Assembly (NCBI GenBank): GCA_028819575.1
Contig: JAPPLB010000010.1
Location: 1 to 45,358 of the forward strand
Length of the DNA: 45,358 bases
From: Bryobacterales bacterium
Lineage (GTDB): Bacteria > Acidobacteriota > Terriglobia > Bryobacterales > UBA6623
Direction: 5' to 3'
The notes under the pieces were generated by a model that saw only the letters and a list, made by a program, of their open reading frames with translations, was not told the origin of the DNA and ran no database searches. A program made the position numbers and the translations under genes. Below are positions 34,710 through 43,301 of the stretch, one piece after another (the first letter of the stretch is position 1; each line of letters begins with the position of its first letter).

Positions 34710-35276
34710 ATGACGAAAACCCTGCTTTTGCATTTGTTGATCATCGCCGCGCTGGCCTGGTCCTGTGGCCCTCAGCCCGCCACGGAAGATTCCGTCGGAG
34801 AGGAATCGTCCGCTTCGATCGCCGCCGTCCGAGACGGCACTCTGGCGCGCCTGTCAACGTTGGAGGAGAAAATCGTCGGTCTGGCAGAGGCGATCCCGGA
34901 AGACAAGTACACTTGGCGCCCCGGCGAAGGAGTCCGCTCCGTCAGCGAGGCGTTCCTTCACGTGGCCAGCGCCAACTATCGGCTGCCGAACATGATCGGC
35001 ACCCCTCCCCCGGAGGGCATGGACTTCACGGACTACGACAAGTCGACCACTGACAAGGCCGAAGTGATCGCAGCCTTGATGGCTTCCTTCGCCCACTACC
35101 GGAAAGCGGCCGAAAGCATCGCAGAAGCCGATCTCGAAAACGCCGTGAAGGTCTTTGGACGCGACAGCACGAACGCGGGCGCGCTGATTACCTTCAACGG
35201 CCACCTCAGCGAGCATCTGGGCCAGTCCATCGCCTATGCTCGCAGCAACGGCGTCGTGCCTCCCTGGAACCAATAG
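34710..35276 (+). CDS. DinB-family lipoprotein
   Basis: 188 aa. The ATG at 34710 has GAGGAG 5 to 10 bases upstream and opens a lipoprotein signal with lipobox ALAWSC (cysteine near 19). The mature part is a DinB_2-type four-helix bundle: LEEKIVGLAEAIPEDKYTWRP (about 50-70), SEAFLHVASANYR (about 75-87, first metal-ligand His) and FNGHLSEHLGQSIAYAR (about 163-179, two further His). The three His suggest a metal site, as in DinB/YfiT thiol-transferase relatives. It is anchored outside the cytoplasm, while most DinB proteins are soluble, so the usual thiol-cofactor role may not apply. Divergent from glcF. Confidence 0.82.
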   Translation: MTKTLLLHLLIIAALAWSCGPQPATEDSVGEESSASIAAVRDGTLARLSTLEEKIVGLAEAIPEDKYTWRPGEGVRSVSEAFLHVASANYRLPNMIGTPPPEGMDFTDYDKSTTDKAEVIAALMASFAHYRKAAESIAEADLENAVKVFGRDSTNAGALITFNGHLSEHLGQSIAYARSNGVVPPWNQ

Positions 35277-35415
35277 TCACGCTGCCGCATCGTCAAAGAC
35301 ACAGCGCAGGCCGGGATCGGTCCGCAGCGGTTCACGGCATGTCTGCGCGGTTGAGTTCGGCCCTCCGCTTGCCCGCAGCGTGAAGCCTTCCGTAGCTCGC
35401 TGCCGATGCCGCGGC
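35277..35415 (-). pseudogene. Possible 3' coding fragment after the DapA-family gene
   Basis: In the minus strand, a frame different from the DapA-family gene runs to a TGA near 35277 and encodes a peptide ending TCREPLRTDPGLRCVFDD and three Ala. The LRCVFD end recalls the FRCV end of formylglycine-generating-enzyme-like (SUMF1) domains, but this is weak. No start. Third-position GC about 69% by hand count. It may be a gene tail left by deletion, or chance. Confidence 0.2.
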
Positions 35416-36420
35416 TCAGGCTGAATACAGAGACTCGGCCTGCCCGGCCTTGATCGGTTCAGGTGCGGACTCTCCCTGAATGACTCGGGGCGTGCCGCAA
35501 TCGATCAACATCCGCCGTGCTCTTTCACGGAACTCATTGCGGACATCGCGGGTCGGCGGACGGCAGCGGCTGGAAGCAAGGCCGACCAGTTCCATGCAGA
35601 GCTTGTCGAGGTAGCCGTCGCCGCTCGTGTACTGTTCCATCTCGTTCCAGAGCCGATAGAAAGGCATGGCCACGCGCATCAACTGCCGCTGCGACTCCTC
35701 ATATCGGCGATCTTGCAACATCTCCCAAAGTTGCACCCCCCATTCGGGCCAGTGGTTGCAGATATGGACCTCGATGGCTCGCGCACCGAGCATGTGGCTC
35801 GTCACGAAACGCAACTGATTGTCGATGATACTCAGCCGATCAGAAAATGACGCCACCACCTGCTCGAACTCCATGAAGCCGATGTCGGGCGTCGCCCACT
35901 TCAGACCGACAACATTAGGCAGCTCGACCAAACGCTCCGCCAACGAAGCCGACACGCCGGTGCTCGTCCAGTAGGTGTTGTAGACGATGATTCCGACTTC
36001 GGCCGCGCCGGAGGCAGCCCTCGCATACTCGTAAAAGTCATCTTCAGTGTGATTGAAGTAAAAGGGCGGCGAGACCTGGATGTACTCCGCCCCGCAGCGC
36101 TCGGCGGCCTTGGCGAGCTGAACCAGTTCTCTGGTGCTGGTGGTCATGGCGCCCATGACGACGGGGACCTTTCCGGCGGCCTGTTCGACCACCGCCTCCG
36201 TCGCTGCTACCCGCTCGTCGAAGCTCATCGTCGAGAAGTCCCCGGCCGCGCCCGCCACGAGCAATACACCCGTCCCGGTTCGAATTCCGCCGTCGATCAC
36301 GAAATCGACATGTTTCCTCATTGCCGGCAGGTCGACCGCAAGGTCGCCATCTCGGAACAGCGTCGGAATAGTGACGTAACAGCCGCAGAGCCGCCGTCGC
36401 GCTTGCTCTCGATCCATCAT
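35416..36420 (-). CDS. DapA/NanA-family (class I) lyase
   Basis: 334 aa TIM barrel of the dihydrodipicolinate synthase/N-acetylneuraminate lyase family. The Schiff-base lysine is in VGLKWATPD (near 173) and the catalytic Tyr in VYNTYWTS (near 147-150). The loop that reads GTTGE or GSTGE in most members is GAAGDFS here (near 58-64), so acid and hydroxyl contacts differ and the substrate cannot be assigned. It starts 4 bases after the sialidase stop, in an operon with a glycoside-hydrolase-like protein, which makes sialic acid or another 2-keto-acid sugar a reasonable guess. No signal peptide: cytoplasmic. Confidence 0.8.
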   Translation of the reverse strand: MMDREQARRRLCGCYVTIPTLFRDGDLAVDLPAMRKHVDFVIDGGIRTGTGVLLVAGAAGDFSTMSFDERVAATEAVVEQAAGKVPVVMGAMTTSTRELVQLAKAAERCGAEYIQVSPPFYFNHTEDDFYEYARAASGAAEVGIIVYNTYWTSTGVSASLAERLVELPNVVGLKWATPDIGFMEFEQVVASFSDRLSIIDNQLRFVTSHMLGARAIEVHICNHWPEWGVQLWEMLQDRRYEESQRQLMRVAMPFYRLWNEMEQYTSGDGYLDKLCMELVGLASSRCRPPTRDVRNEFRERARRMLIDCGTPRVIQGESAPEPIKAGQAESLYSA

Positions 36421-36424
36421 CGGG

Positions 36425-37555
36425 CTAAAGGTTGTCCTTTCCGTCGGTCAGCCACCCCAAACTGAAGCGGGCCAGCATGATCTGTGAGTAGCGGTCAGCC
36501 TCGTACAGGCACAGGATCGTCATATCGGGTGCGATCGCCAGATCCGAATAGGCCGCAGAGCCCGAGTGAAGCACTTTCGCAACGGGGAACGTTTCGCATT
36601 CGTCATAGCTCATGCGCACGGTAAGCTGCGCCCGCTCGACGGGGCTCGCAGGGTGAGCCAACAGTACACGGTTTCTCCCGTGGCGCTCCGCTCGTGTAAA
36701 TCGAACTACGCTTCCCTGCACCGATGGTTCCGGCATGTCCTGGTGGAACCGGACGTCAGACCAGGTTTTCCCTCCGTCCTCGCTCCAGGCATAGGCACGC
36801 CTGCGCCTTTCCTGTCGGCTGCGCATGTTCATATAGATTCTGCCGTCGGCGGTTTCTACCGACATCGATTCGTCGGAGAGATCGCTGTCGAGCGGAGCGC
36901 TCCGTTGCCAGGTTGCCCCACGATCGTCACTGTACATGGCGTATGAGAACTGGACTTTGCCCCAGCTTGCCGGCCGCCACGTGCGCGGTCCGGGCGAGGT
37001 GTCACCCCAGCTTGAAATCAGCAGCCTTCCCGACGAGAGTTGAATCCCATGTCCGGGACCAGCCCCGATATAGCTCCAATCCGGATCGACAACCTGATCG
37101 GTGATTTCGCGGGGCTCGCTCCACGTCGAGCCGTTATCCGGGCTCTTGGTGACAAACACTCGCTGATTGTTCTTGCAAAACACAAGGATCACATCACCGG
37201 TCTCGCGATCTAAAACCGGAGACGGCTGATTGACCGACAGGTCACCATCGTCGAAAAGCACTTCGAGAGGTCCCCAGGTCCGTCCCCCATCCCGGCTGCG
37301 CTTGAGGACCAGATCGATGTCGGCATCGTCCCGGCAACTGTCCCGACGCGCTTCGGAAAACGCCAGGATCGTGCCATCCGCAGCCGCCAGCAATGCCGGG
37401 ATTCGAAAGCAATGATAGCCTTCTTCCCCTGCCGGGAAAACGGTCAACCTTTCGACATCGGCAGGGACATCTACGCGAGCATCGTCTCTCGAAGGCGGCG
37501 CGCAAGTGACGCAGACCGCGGCGGCCGTCAAGACAGCTATGGCGGCTTTGTTCAT
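36425..37555 (-). CDS. Exported sialidase (GH33-type, BNR/Asp-box protein)
   Basis: 376 aa. ATG at 37555 with a GAGGTGA ribosome site; signal with lipobox VCVTC (cysteine near 18), so a lipoprotein. The six-bladed propeller carries YHCFRIPALLAAADGTILAFSEAR (about 47-70, the FRIP Arg and catalytic-region residues) with the following RRDSCRDDADIDLVLKRS, and Asp boxes SRDGGRTW (near 88), SPDNGSTW (near 138), SDDRGATW (near 210) and SEDGGKTW (near 262). It should release terminal sialic acid-like sugars from glycans outside the cell, although some relatives act on other sugars. Second gene of the GH-sialidase-DapA operon; 25 bases after the upstream gene. Confidence 0.85.
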   Translation of the reverse strand: MNKAAIAVLTAAAVCVTCAPPSRDDARVDVPADVERLTVFPAGEEGYHCFRIPALLAAADGTILAFSEARRDSCRDDADIDLVLKRSRDGGRTWGPLEVLFDDGDLSVNQPSPVLDRETGDVILVFCKNNQRVFVTKSPDNGSTWSEPREITDQVVDPDWSYIGAGPGHGIQLSSGRLLISSWGDTSPGPRTWRPASWGKVQFSYAMYSDDRGATWQRSAPLDSDLSDESMSVETADGRIYMNMRSRQERRRRAYAWSEDGGKTWSDVRFHQDMPEPSVQGSVVRFTRAERHGRNRVLLAHPASPVERAQLTVRMSYDECETFPVAKVLHSGSAAYSDLAIAPDMTILCLYEADRYSQIMLARFSLGWLTDGKDNL

Positions 37556-37580
37556 ACCGTCACCTCGACACTGCACCGTT

Positions 37581-39146
37581 TCACGAAACGACCTGCCCCG
37601 AGGGATAGGAGCCGTACTCTACGCGGACCTCGCACTGCTCAATCGTAATTCCCCCGTTCAGGCCCTCAGGCCGCCCGTCGAGCGAGACTTCAAGCAAGTT
37701 CTGACCCTTGACCGGACGAACTTGCACCAGATGATACTCGAGCTTCTGCCCTTGATAAGGAGCCACGCGCCACGAGAAGTCACGCAGAGAGGTCTCTTCG
37801 CTCAGCGACTCGCCGTTCAGAAACACGCTCAAGCGGTCGGCACTGACAAGGTTTTTGATCTCGAGTTGCAGCACGACCTGCCGAACCCGCTTCGTTGAGG
37901 CTGCGATGTCGTCCGCGATCATGAAAGGAATAGAGTAACGTCTGCCAGGAGCGGCTTCCGCAATTTCGATGGGAAGCGTGGCATCGTAGCCGAGCTCGAA
38001 TGCCGTCTCCGAGCGGCGACGCTGAATGTATCGCTTGCTCGCTTCGCTGATCAAATCGGGATCATCCAACTCGGTCAGAATCCGGCGCTCAGCGTCACCA
38101 AGAGGCCATTGCATGAACCATGCATAGATCCCATCGACTCCACGATGCCAATGGTTCGCCACCACGCCTCGCGCGACGTCAGGTGTGGGATAGATTCGTA
38201 CCGGTGAACCCGTCGATTCATCCCGGACATAGGGCTGAAGCATTCCGTAAACGGCCACGTCATACTCATGAGCCCTTTCGACCAGCCATTCGATAGGCAT
38301 GTCCGGGTCTTGGGTGAAATCGATATACAACAGCGGGACGACGTAGTCCACCAATCCTTCCTCGATCCAGGCGCCGACCTCGAGGCCCTGGTCACGGCAC
38401 ATCTGCTGGGTCGGATAGACGCGCGCACCGATCTGCTTGTCTTTTCCAGATACGGCACGGACCATCTTCGAGATCTCCCGCACGTAGTCGGTCAGCACCG
38501 GAGTGTACTCCGCTACATCTTCCGGCCGCAGACACAACGGCATGCCTCCCGGTGCGGCCGCGAAATCCAGCTCGACGCCATCGGTGTCGTACTGCGTCGC
38601 CAACTCTTCCAGGACGGCGAACTGATGATCCCGCACTTCGGGATGCGCCATGCCTCGGCCTTCCGGGACACGAAACTTCGCATCCATCCCGCCATAGCTC
38701 GACATGCGCACACTGGCGAAAAAGTCCATCCCCTTCTCGTGCGCGCGGTCGATCAACACTTGCAGCGGATCAAGCCCGCGACCCGAGAGGCTCTGCATGT
38801 TCTCCCAGGTCCGCCAGTAGGCAGCCATCGTAAAGGGTCGCTTGTCAGCCCCGAATTGCATGCCGACCTTCGAGGGATAAAAAAGACCATCGCCTCGCTC
38901 AACGCCGTAGATGAACGTATCGACCGGCGTGCCGGCCACCTCATCCACTGGCCGCCAGGCGTCTTCCATGGTCATGGGAGGCTCGAAAACAAAAAGGTAG
39001 TAGTGACGCGCGTCGTTGAAGTAGATGGTTCGCTTCTCGCGCTTCTCCGGTGAGGGCTGCAACTGAGCTGTTGCGGCCGACGCCGTGGCGGTGGAAGCGG
39101 AAGCGCCCGCGAGACCTTGTACGAACCTTCGACGAGTAAAGCTCAC
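37581..39146 (-). CDS. Tat-exported glycoside-hydrolase-like (GHL10-type) protein
   Basis: 521 aa. Begins with a twin-arginine leader MSFTRRRFVQGLAG. Residues about 38-370 look like a (beta/alpha)8 barrel of the glycosyl-hydrolase-like 10 kind: RAHEKGMDFFASVRMSS (near 133-149), YDTDGVELDFAAAPGG (near 187-202, likely acidic catalytic region), VDYVVPLLYIDFTQD (near 265-279). A C-terminal beta-sandwich (about 385-515), probably a carbohydrate-binding module, follows. The start is GTG with GAGGAGG about 5 bases upstream. First gene of the operon with sialidase and DapA-family lyase. Substrate unknown. Confidence 0.75.
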   Translation of the reverse strand: MSFTRRRFVQGLAGASASTATASAATAQLQPSPEKREKRTIYFNDARHYYLFVFEPPMTMEDAWRPVDEVAGTPVDTFIYGVERGDGLFYPSKVGMQFGADKRPFTMAAYWRTWENMQSLSGRGLDPLQVLIDRAHEKGMDFFASVRMSSYGGMDAKFRVPEGRGMAHPEVRDHQFAVLEELATQYDTDGVELDFAAAPGGMPLCLRPEDVAEYTPVLTDYVREISKMVRAVSGKDKQIGARVYPTQQMCRDQGLEVGAWIEEGLVDYVVPLLYIDFTQDPDMPIEWLVERAHEYDVAVYGMLQPYVRDESTGSPVRIYPTPDVARGVVANHWHRGVDGIYAWFMQWPLGDAERRILTELDDPDLISEASKRYIQRRRSETAFELGYDATLPIEIAEAAPGRRYSIPFMIADDIAASTKRVRQVVLQLEIKNLVSADRLSVFLNGESLSEETSLRDFSWRVAPYQGQKLEYHLVQVRPVKGQNLLEVSLDGRPEGLNGGITIEQCEVRVEYGSYPSGQVVS

Positions 39147-39644
39147 AACTCCTCCTCAGACGTGAAGCCGATCACGACGATCCGATTCTACCGCCGTTGA
39201 GAATACCAACGCCGACGACGCCGTCCTTTCCGATACTGCAACCGCCATGCCTCGGTGAGCACGATGAAAGGCTCACTCCCTGCATCAACTGCGCCGGTAT
39301 CACCACAAGTTGTTGCTCATAATAGACTTACTATTGATCACGCTGCCCTGACTCCCTCATCACATCCCTCTTTCCGAAGTAGAACCCCTTAATCACAGAA
39401 GATGTTCGCGGACAGGCGTCCCGACGGACTCGGACGCGCTCGAACGGCACTGAGACGCTTTGATCGCATTACGGAATAGCCAGTGCTTGAGAGCAGTCAT
39501 GTGTTTCCCTGTACTCTTGCATGGTTGCCAACATCCCCACAGGCGCGGCCCTGAACCCCGTCAGCCTCCGCCGGCTCGCAGGCGCGAGCGCTGCGATGGG
39601 CCTAGCCTGCATTTCTCACCACCCGGCGAGGTGAGAAATGCAGG
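39147..39644. other. 498-base intergenic region with repeat copy E
   Basis: Upstream region of the GH-sialidase-DapA operon and downstream of the 5-alpha-reductase gene. The one AT-rich patch (about 39310-39340) contains a TATTAT on the minus strand (39319-39324), a possible -10 box, but no good -35 was found at normal spacing. The small palindromic repeat copy E lies at the right end. No coding frame is supported. Confidence 0.5.
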
Positions 39645-39648
39645 CTAG
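39602..39648. repeat. Dispersed palindromic repeat, copy E (perfect 19-9-19 palindrome)
   Basis: Minimal copy: arm CTAGCCTGCATTTCTCACC, 9-base loop, arm GGTGAGAAATGCAGGCTAG, with all 19 arm positions complementary. The right arm supplies the stop codon TAG of the 5-alpha-reductase gene (39645-39647 on the minus strand). The transcript of that gene would form a very stable stem-loop straight after its stop. Confidence 0.92.
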
Positions 39649-40409
39649 AGAACTCCCGGGATCACCGCCTTCCGGCCGGCAGGATAGTCTGCGAATCGTT
39701 CCCGGTACCACCGGTGATGGCCGAGAGCTCTCGGGACGAGGTTGGCTCCTGTGTAGGTGAAGAACGCGAGTCCGCTCAGCGACCACGTCGCCACCGCCCA
39801 TCCGAACCATTCCAGCAACTCTCCCAGATAGTTGGGACAGGAGACGTAGCGGAATGCCCCACCCTTCGGTATTGAGTATCCGGTTTGGCCGGGCTTGCGA
39901 AGGCTGAGCAGGATGTTGTCGGAGTGGAGATTCAGGACGAAGCCGGCCGCGAAAATGGCCAACCCACTCAGGAAGCACAGATCCCCCAGCCACTCGGCGC
40001 CATATTCGCCAAACTCCGAGATGAAGCGCGCATTGACGTACGCGTTGACCACGTTGAAGGCGAACCCACTGCCCACGACCGCAATCGGCATTTTCTTGCC
40101 TGAGGTACGCGTGCGAAGAGGATAGACGAAGGTCCGGTTCAGGTAGTGGCACTGCCAGATCCCCAGCAGGATCAGGGGGACCGACTCGCTTGCCGCCCTT
40201 CCCATCAAGTAGATGCCCGCGAAGAGGACCGTCGTTGGGAGTTCCATGACCACCCACCCTGCCTGGTTCGACATCTCCGGACCCCAGCCGCGCCCCGAAT
40301 AGTGCCGTCCGTACGGCGCATTGAGACGCAGCAGGCTCGCGAAGGTGAGGCCCGCAATCGCGAACATAGCCCACACCAGTACTCCGTGAAATGTCTGCTC
40401 AGTCACCAT
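39645..40409 (-). CDS. 3-oxo-5-alpha-steroid 4-dehydrogenase (SRD5A) family membrane protein
   Basis: 254 aa, about six to seven transmembrane helices. The C-terminal half is strikingly like vertebrate SRD5A1/2: NLHSDNILLSLRKPGQTGY (160-178), IPKGGAFRYVSCPNYLGELLEW (180-201) and HHRWYRERFADYP (231-243). N160, D164, R171, Y178, N193, E197 and Y235 are all present; from memory these are NADPH-contact positions of human SRD5A2, which is also 254 aa. N-terminal ELPT (56-59) and CHYLNRTFVYP (87-97) match the substrate side. Likely an NADPH-dependent reductase of a steroid or other enone lipid. Start ATG 40409, no strong ribosome site; stop codon in repeat copy E. Flanked on both sides by repeat copies. 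Confidence 0.88.
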   Translation of the reverse strand: MVTEQTFHGVLVWAMFAIAGLTFASLLRLNAPYGRHYSGRGWGPEMSNQAGWVVMELPTTVLFAGIYLMGRAASESVPLILLGIWQCHYLNRTFVYPLRTRTSGKKMPIAVVGSGFAFNVVNAYVNARFISEFGEYGAEWLGDLCFLSGLAIFAAGFVLNLHSDNILLSLRKPGQTGYSIPKGGAFRYVSCPNYLGELLEWFGWAVATWSLSGLAFFTYTGANLVPRALGHHRWYRERFADYPAGRKAVIPGVL

Positions 40410-40418
40410 GCAGCAAGA

Positions 40419-40603
40419 CTAGCCTACATTTCTCACCATCTGACGGCCGAAGCACGCGATACGACCGCCATGACTTCGTTGCGCTTGCTTGCCGTGCTCA
40501 ATGTACGGTTCAAGTACACCTGCGCGCGCCAAGCGGCTCGCGCCTCGTCCTGACAGCCCTCTCACGCACTTCGTCTCGCCACGTGGTGAGAAAAGCAGGC
40601 TAG
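40419..40603. repeat. Dispersed palindromic repeat, copy F (185 bp, both arms)
   Basis: Left arm CTAGCCTACATTTCTCACC and right arm GGTGAGAAAAGCAGGCTAG are inverted repeats with two mismatches. The inside holds the left-end block CTGACGGCCGAAGCACGCGA and the right-end block CGCGCCTCGTCCTGAC, but lacks the TCGTGATTCGT core seen in B, C and D. It lies 9 bases upstream of the 5-alpha-reductase start. Confidence 0.85.
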
Positions 40604-40809
40604 CCCCAGGAAAGGACACACGGCAAGGACAGGGTTGGCTCGGTAAGGGGCTTGGTTTGTGGCTGCGGCTTGCACGTCTACCTGGACGAGCTCAACAGCA
40701 GACGGTGGAACAAAACTCACCGAGACCGCCCTTCTCGCCCTGAAACCGGAATGAAGCGGTGAGCGTGATGAGAGGCTCATTGCATGACTGCTTCTCACAA
40801 CATGCCGCA

Positions 40810-41916
40810 TCAAGGCCCTTGACTTGCACACACCGGCGGCGCGGTGTAATCCAGGCCGAGCAGTCGGAAATAGTTCTGCCCCAAGGCGATGTTCCGGAAG
40901 GCCTGGTCGTTCAGGTCACGAAAGATCCGACTGGTTACCTGCAGCTCGGTTCGATAGACCTCGATGTCCTTGTCACTCGAGGCCAGGAAGTCCGTTCCAG
41001 GAAGGAACCGTTCCGAGTAGTCATTCAGGAACGAGACATAAAGCGGCCGTTTGTCCGGCTTTGAGAAGTAGGAATCGTCGATTACCCGCCAGGAAAGATC
41101 CAACATCAGATTCGGATACTTATCCAACATTGACGTCATCGTTCGGATGTGATCGGCGGCCTCCATTGCAACGAGTTCCCGCGACAGGCCCATATGCATC
41201 CACACGATGTTGTTGTCAGGGTACAAGCGCAACACTTCATTCATCAGGGGCAGGTATTTTATCGGGGCCTCGTCGTTTCCCAAATCCGAGTGAATCGCGA
41301 TCGGGATGCCCCGTTCCCGCAGCACCTGCATGAAGGCCGCCCACTCCGCAAGCGCTGCCATGGGAACGGCCTCACGCCCGTTTTGGAACAGTGCCTGTTT
41401 CACCAGATTGACCTCACCCATCCATGTGAAAGCACCGGGGTATTCCTGCTCCAGGATTTGCATATTCGGCAGGATCGACTCCGGCCGCGACAAGTCCGGG
41501 AAGGTCATCGAGAGAGTCAGATGGAGGCCTTTCGGCGCTTTCGTGGTGTAGTTGGCGGCATTGACGAAATCGTTCTTCAGCGTCGGTATCACCGGCGTGC
41601 CGAGACAATCCAGGTAATAGGTGCACGACGACTCTATGGGAAGCATCTGGCCAATGCCGTAGATGTTGGCGAACAATACTCCCGTCTTCTCGAGGTACGA
41701 GACGATCTCCTCGAAACGGACCGCGGGACCGCCAAATGGACGGAAGTGCAGATGGGAATCCACGAGGGCGGTTTGGGGTTGGACTGAGCGGTCGTAACAC
41801 GGCGGATCATCGCTCTGGAACATCTCCAGCGTAGGCTTCGAAACACAGCCGGCGATTCCTATGGCAATGACAACAAGCAGCACGCCAAGCGATGTTTTTT
41901 TCAACGCATTGTTCAT
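40810..41916 (-). CDS. Amidohydrolase-family (TIM barrel) lipoprotein
   Basis: 368 aa. ATG at 41916 with a GGGAGA ribosome site; signal peptide with lipobox IAGC (cysteine near 23). The mature part resembles amidohydrolase_2 proteins: VDSHLHFRPFGG (near 51-62, first metal HxH), a middle barrel strand AIHSDLGND (near 202-210), IVWMHMGLS (near 229-237) and FLPGTDFLASSDKD (near 290-303) with the late Asp. It is likely a metal-dependent hydrolase or decarboxylase outside the cytoplasm. It follows the second Nramp-like transporter by 17 bases and is the last gene of the acyl-CoA dehydrogenase operon. A longer in-frame extension overlaps the transporter and is not real. Confidence 0.8.
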   Translation of the reverse strand: MNNALKKTSLGVLLVVIAIGIAGCVSKPTLEMFQSDDPPCYDRSVQPQTALVDSHLHFRPFGGPAVRFEEIVSYLEKTGVLFANIYGIGQMLPIESSCTYYLDCLGTPVIPTLKNDFVNAANYTTKAPKGLHLTLSMTFPDLSRPESILPNMQILEQEYPGAFTWMGEVNLVKQALFQNGREAVPMAALAEWAAFMQVLRERGIPIAIHSDLGNDEAPIKYLPLMNEVLRLYPDNNIVWMHMGLSRELVAMEAADHIRTMTSMLDKYPNLMLDLSWRVIDDSYFSKPDKRPLYVSFLNDYSERFLPGTDFLASSDKDIEVYRTELQVTSRIFRDLNDQAFRNIALGQNYFRLLGLDYTAPPVCASQGP

Positions 41917-41933
41917 GAACAGGATCTCCCAAA

Positions 41934-43301
41934 CTACGGAGCCAATCGCAGAAGCACCGAATACCCCATCATTACTGCCATCAAAGCCGAGGTCACCCAA
42001 AGCGCCAGCGTTATCCAGCCCTTCGGTGCGATCGAAGACGGAAGATGCCGATACCGCAGATAGACCGTCGAAAACCCGATGATCGGCAGCATCATGGCTT
42101 CCACCGCGCCGGCCATCTTGACCATCATCACCGGTTCCTGGAAGAACATGTAATAGAGCGAAGGCACCATCAGCAGCACCACGACAAACAGCCGCTGGAA
42201 CCGCAGACGCAGGCCGTAGTTGCCCTTGTCGTACGCCTTCATGATTCCCAGCCAATCGGCCAGCATCCGCGACCGGGCCGCCGTCCCCGCGAACACTGTC
42301 GAATAGAGCACCGCCACGGCGCCGATCAGAAACACGTAGCCCGACCATTCGCCGAGCGTGGCCGTATACATGTTCGACAGGGTCTCGATCATCTCCGTCC
42401 CTCGCGGCACGATCCCCATGCCGTTCAGGATGCCCGCGCCGAGCAGGTAGAACGCGATGGTGGCGAATGTGTAAATGACCATCGAGTTCACAACGTCGAA
42501 ACCGAGCACACGAATCCACCCGCGGGCGCGCCTGGTCCAGGCTGGCGTGTCATCGCGCGGCCCGGTGAACCGCGCGTAGCCCTTCTCCAGGCACCAGTAG
42601 GGGTAGATACCCAACTCGGCCGCTCCCACCCCCGTCAGGCCCATCACGGCGACCGCACTCAAGAACCCGTCCTCGGGCATCCGAAATGACAGCCCTTCCA
42701 CGATCGCGTCCCAAGAGAAATATTGCGGGCTGTCGAGCAACACGAATGCCGCGCCGACTGTCATCAAAGTGAACCCGCCGACCATCGCCATGGAAACCCG
42801 CTCGATCAGCTCGTAGCGTCCGATGCTGAGGACGATCACCGTCCCGATATTGATCACCCACACCAACGCCACGATCGGGACTGAGGGGACGATCTGATGC
42901 ACCACCTGGGCAATGCCGCCCAACATCCCACCCACGGCCACCAACGCCAGCGCCAGCGAGAGAAACCACGCCCAAACCACCCACGAAGCACCCAGCCTCG
43001 GGCCCGGTACCCGATCGAACGCTTCCAGTGAGGTCTCGCCAGTACCGATCGTATAGCGGCCCAACTCGTTCTGAACGACGATCTTGATGATGCAACTCAC
43101 GATGATCAACCACAGCAGGCTGTAGCCGTGTTCCGCGCCCAGTACTGTCGTCGCGATCAGCTCTCCGGAACCCACGATCGTGCTGGCAAGGATAATGCCG
43201 GGGCCGACCCGCAAGGTGATCGCCGAGAGCGTCAGCGGCGGCTCTTCGACGCTCTCCGCACGCAGTTCGTAGGGGTTGCAGGGCTCCTGGTGCGTGGTCA
43301 A
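41934..43301 (-). CDS. Nramp-like transporter without the DPGN motif (second of two)
   Basis: 455 aa, about 11 helices. TM1 reads [29 protein letters not shown] (about 31-59): the GPG is kept and DPGN is replaced by VGSGE. The TM6 region is [22 protein letters not shown] (near 222-243), again without MPH. The protein is distinct from the transporter at 30262. The start is a TTG overlapping the stop codon of the acyl-CoA dehydrogenase gene (TTGA), with GGCAGGG just upstream; no other start precedes the first helix, so translational coupling is likely. It is expected to import an organic or ionic substrate linked to its operon neighbours; the substrate is unknown. Confidence 0.8.
   Translation of the reverse strand: MTTHQEPCNPYELRAESVEEPPLTLSAITLRVGPGIILASTIVGSGELIATTVLGAEHGYSLLWLIIVSCIIKIVVQNELGRYTIGTGETSLEAFDRVPGPRLGASWVVWAWFLSLALALVAVGGMLGGIAQVVHQIVPSVPIVALVWVINIGTVIVLSIGRYELIERVSMAMVGGFTLMTVGAAFVLLDSPQYFSWDAIVEGLSFRMPEDGFLSAVAVMGLTGVGAAELGIYPYWCLEKGYARFTGPRDDTPAWTRRARGWIRVLGFDVVNSMVIYTFATIAFYLLGAGILNGMGIVPRGTEMIETLSNMYTATLGEWSGYVFLIGAVAVLYSTVFAGTAARSRMLADWLGIMKAYDKGNYGLRLRFQRLFVVVLLMVPSLYYMFFQEPVMMVKMAGAVEAMMLPIIGFSTVYLRYRHLPSSIAPKGWITLALWVTSALMAVMMGYSVLLRLAP

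Noticed and set aside
41917..42519. N-terminal extension of the amidohydrolase frame
   Set aside because: It overlaps the Nramp-like gene; the lipoprotein signal and ribosome site fix the start at 41916.
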